This document shows positions 6,878 through 7,017 of a stretch of 7,017 bases of DNA, one piece after another. The stretch covers positions 1-7,017 of the forward strand of contig DASRNM010000003.1 of the NCBI GenBank assembly GCA_035647435.1, written 5' to 3'. The notes under the pieces were generated by a model. It ran no database searches. It was not told the DNA's origin and was given only the letters and a program-made list of their open reading frames with translations. Numbering within the stretch: position 1 is the stretch's first letter; the number at the start of each line of letters is the position of its first letter. A program made the position numbers and the translations under genes. The DNA is from JAAZFZ01 sp035647435 (lineage in GTDB: Bacteria; Bacillota; Clostridia; Oscillospirales; Acutalibacteraceae).

Positions 6878-6960
6878 ATTATAAGTATACTTTAGTGTGA
6901 AATCATTCTACATAGAACCTATAATATTGACTTTATACTATTTATTGGTATACTTATAAT
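6878..6960. repeat. 13-bp perfect inverted repeat between divergent genes
   Basis: ATTATAAGTATAC (6878-6890) and GTATACTTATAAT (6948-6960) are exact reverse complements, 57 nt apart. Each divergent gene thus has the same 13-mer reading toward it. The right copy contains the -10 region of the rightward gene. The left copy lies just upstream of the lipase promoter's -35. A shared regulator site or a duplicated promoter element would both explain it. Confidence 0.5.
6927..6960 (+). promoter_or_regulatory. Promoter of the rightward gene at the window edge
   Basis: TTGACT (6927-6932) is followed after 16 nt by TATACT (6949-6954), and a perfect TATAAT stands directly next at 6955-6960 with 22-nt spacing. 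The first pair is the better promoter. It overlaps the right arm of the 13-bp inverted repeat. Confidence 0.6.
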
Positions 6961-6989
6961 ATAGAAATTAATGAGAAAAGGGCTGTTTT

Positions 6990-7017
6990 ATGAAAAAATT
7001 ATTGATATATGTAATAA
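6990..7017 (+). CDS. Partial gene, start of a possible exported protein
   Basis: Only nine complete codons are in the window, reading MKKLLIYVI, so no function can be given. The two lysines followed by a hydrophobic run resemble a signal peptide or first membrane helix. AAAAGGG at 6976-6982 is a fair ribosome binding site 7 nt before the ATG, and a promoter lies upstream. It is divergent from the lipase-like gene and shares its regulatory region, so the two may be co-regulated. Confidence 0.6.

Noticed and set aside
1..7017. Mobile element, CRISPR array, tRNA or rRNA
   Set aside because: No transposase, regularly spaced repeats, cloverleaf-like sequence or rRNA signature was seen on either strand.

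Overview
The window looks like chromosomal DNA from a low-GC Gram-positive bacterium of the Clostridia type. This rests on the AT-rich sequence, strong GGAGG-type ribosome binding sites, consensus TTGAAA/TATAAT promoters spaced 17 nt apart, compact rho-independent terminators, standard stop codons (TAA and TGA both used) and Sec-type signal peptides without an outer-membrane context. The genus cannot be named from the sequence.

Layout, left to right. Positions 1-152 hold an outward-facing pair of consensus promoters: one reads left, out of the window, and one reads right into the first gene. Positions 153-3104 (+) encode a bifunctional Fkp-type enzyme, an N-terminal L-fucose-1-phosphate guanylyltransferase fused to a C-terminal GHMP-family L-fucokinase, which would make GDP-L-fucose from free L-fucose. 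A strong terminator follows. Positions 3306-4049 (+) encode a classical short-chain dehydrogenase/reductase of FabG type, apparently a separate transcription unit. A GNRA-loop hairpin at about 4051-4088 has T-runs on both strands and ends both this gene and the convergent unit. On the minus strand, 6815->5124 encodes a secreted LCAT-like alpha/beta-hydrolase (lipase/acyltransferase type), followed 12 nt later by 5111->4104, an exported glycerophosphodiester phosphodiesterase. The two form a tight operon. Positions 6816-6989 are a divergent promoter region with nested inverted repeats. The window ends with the first nine codons of another rightward gene with a signal-peptide-like start.

How the genes may work together. 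The convergent halves look like two separate modules. The left one is intracellular sugar-nucleotide salvage: GDP-fucose for fucosylated surface glycans, with no transferase visible here. The right one is extracytoplasmic: an acyl hydrolase followed by a glycerophosphodiesterase, which on paper could deacylate glycerolipids and then split the resulting glycerophosphodiester. The most interesting candidates are this lipase-GDPD pair and the paired dyads in the two divergent promoter regions. I saw no RNA genes, mobile elements, CRISPR arrays or phage genes.
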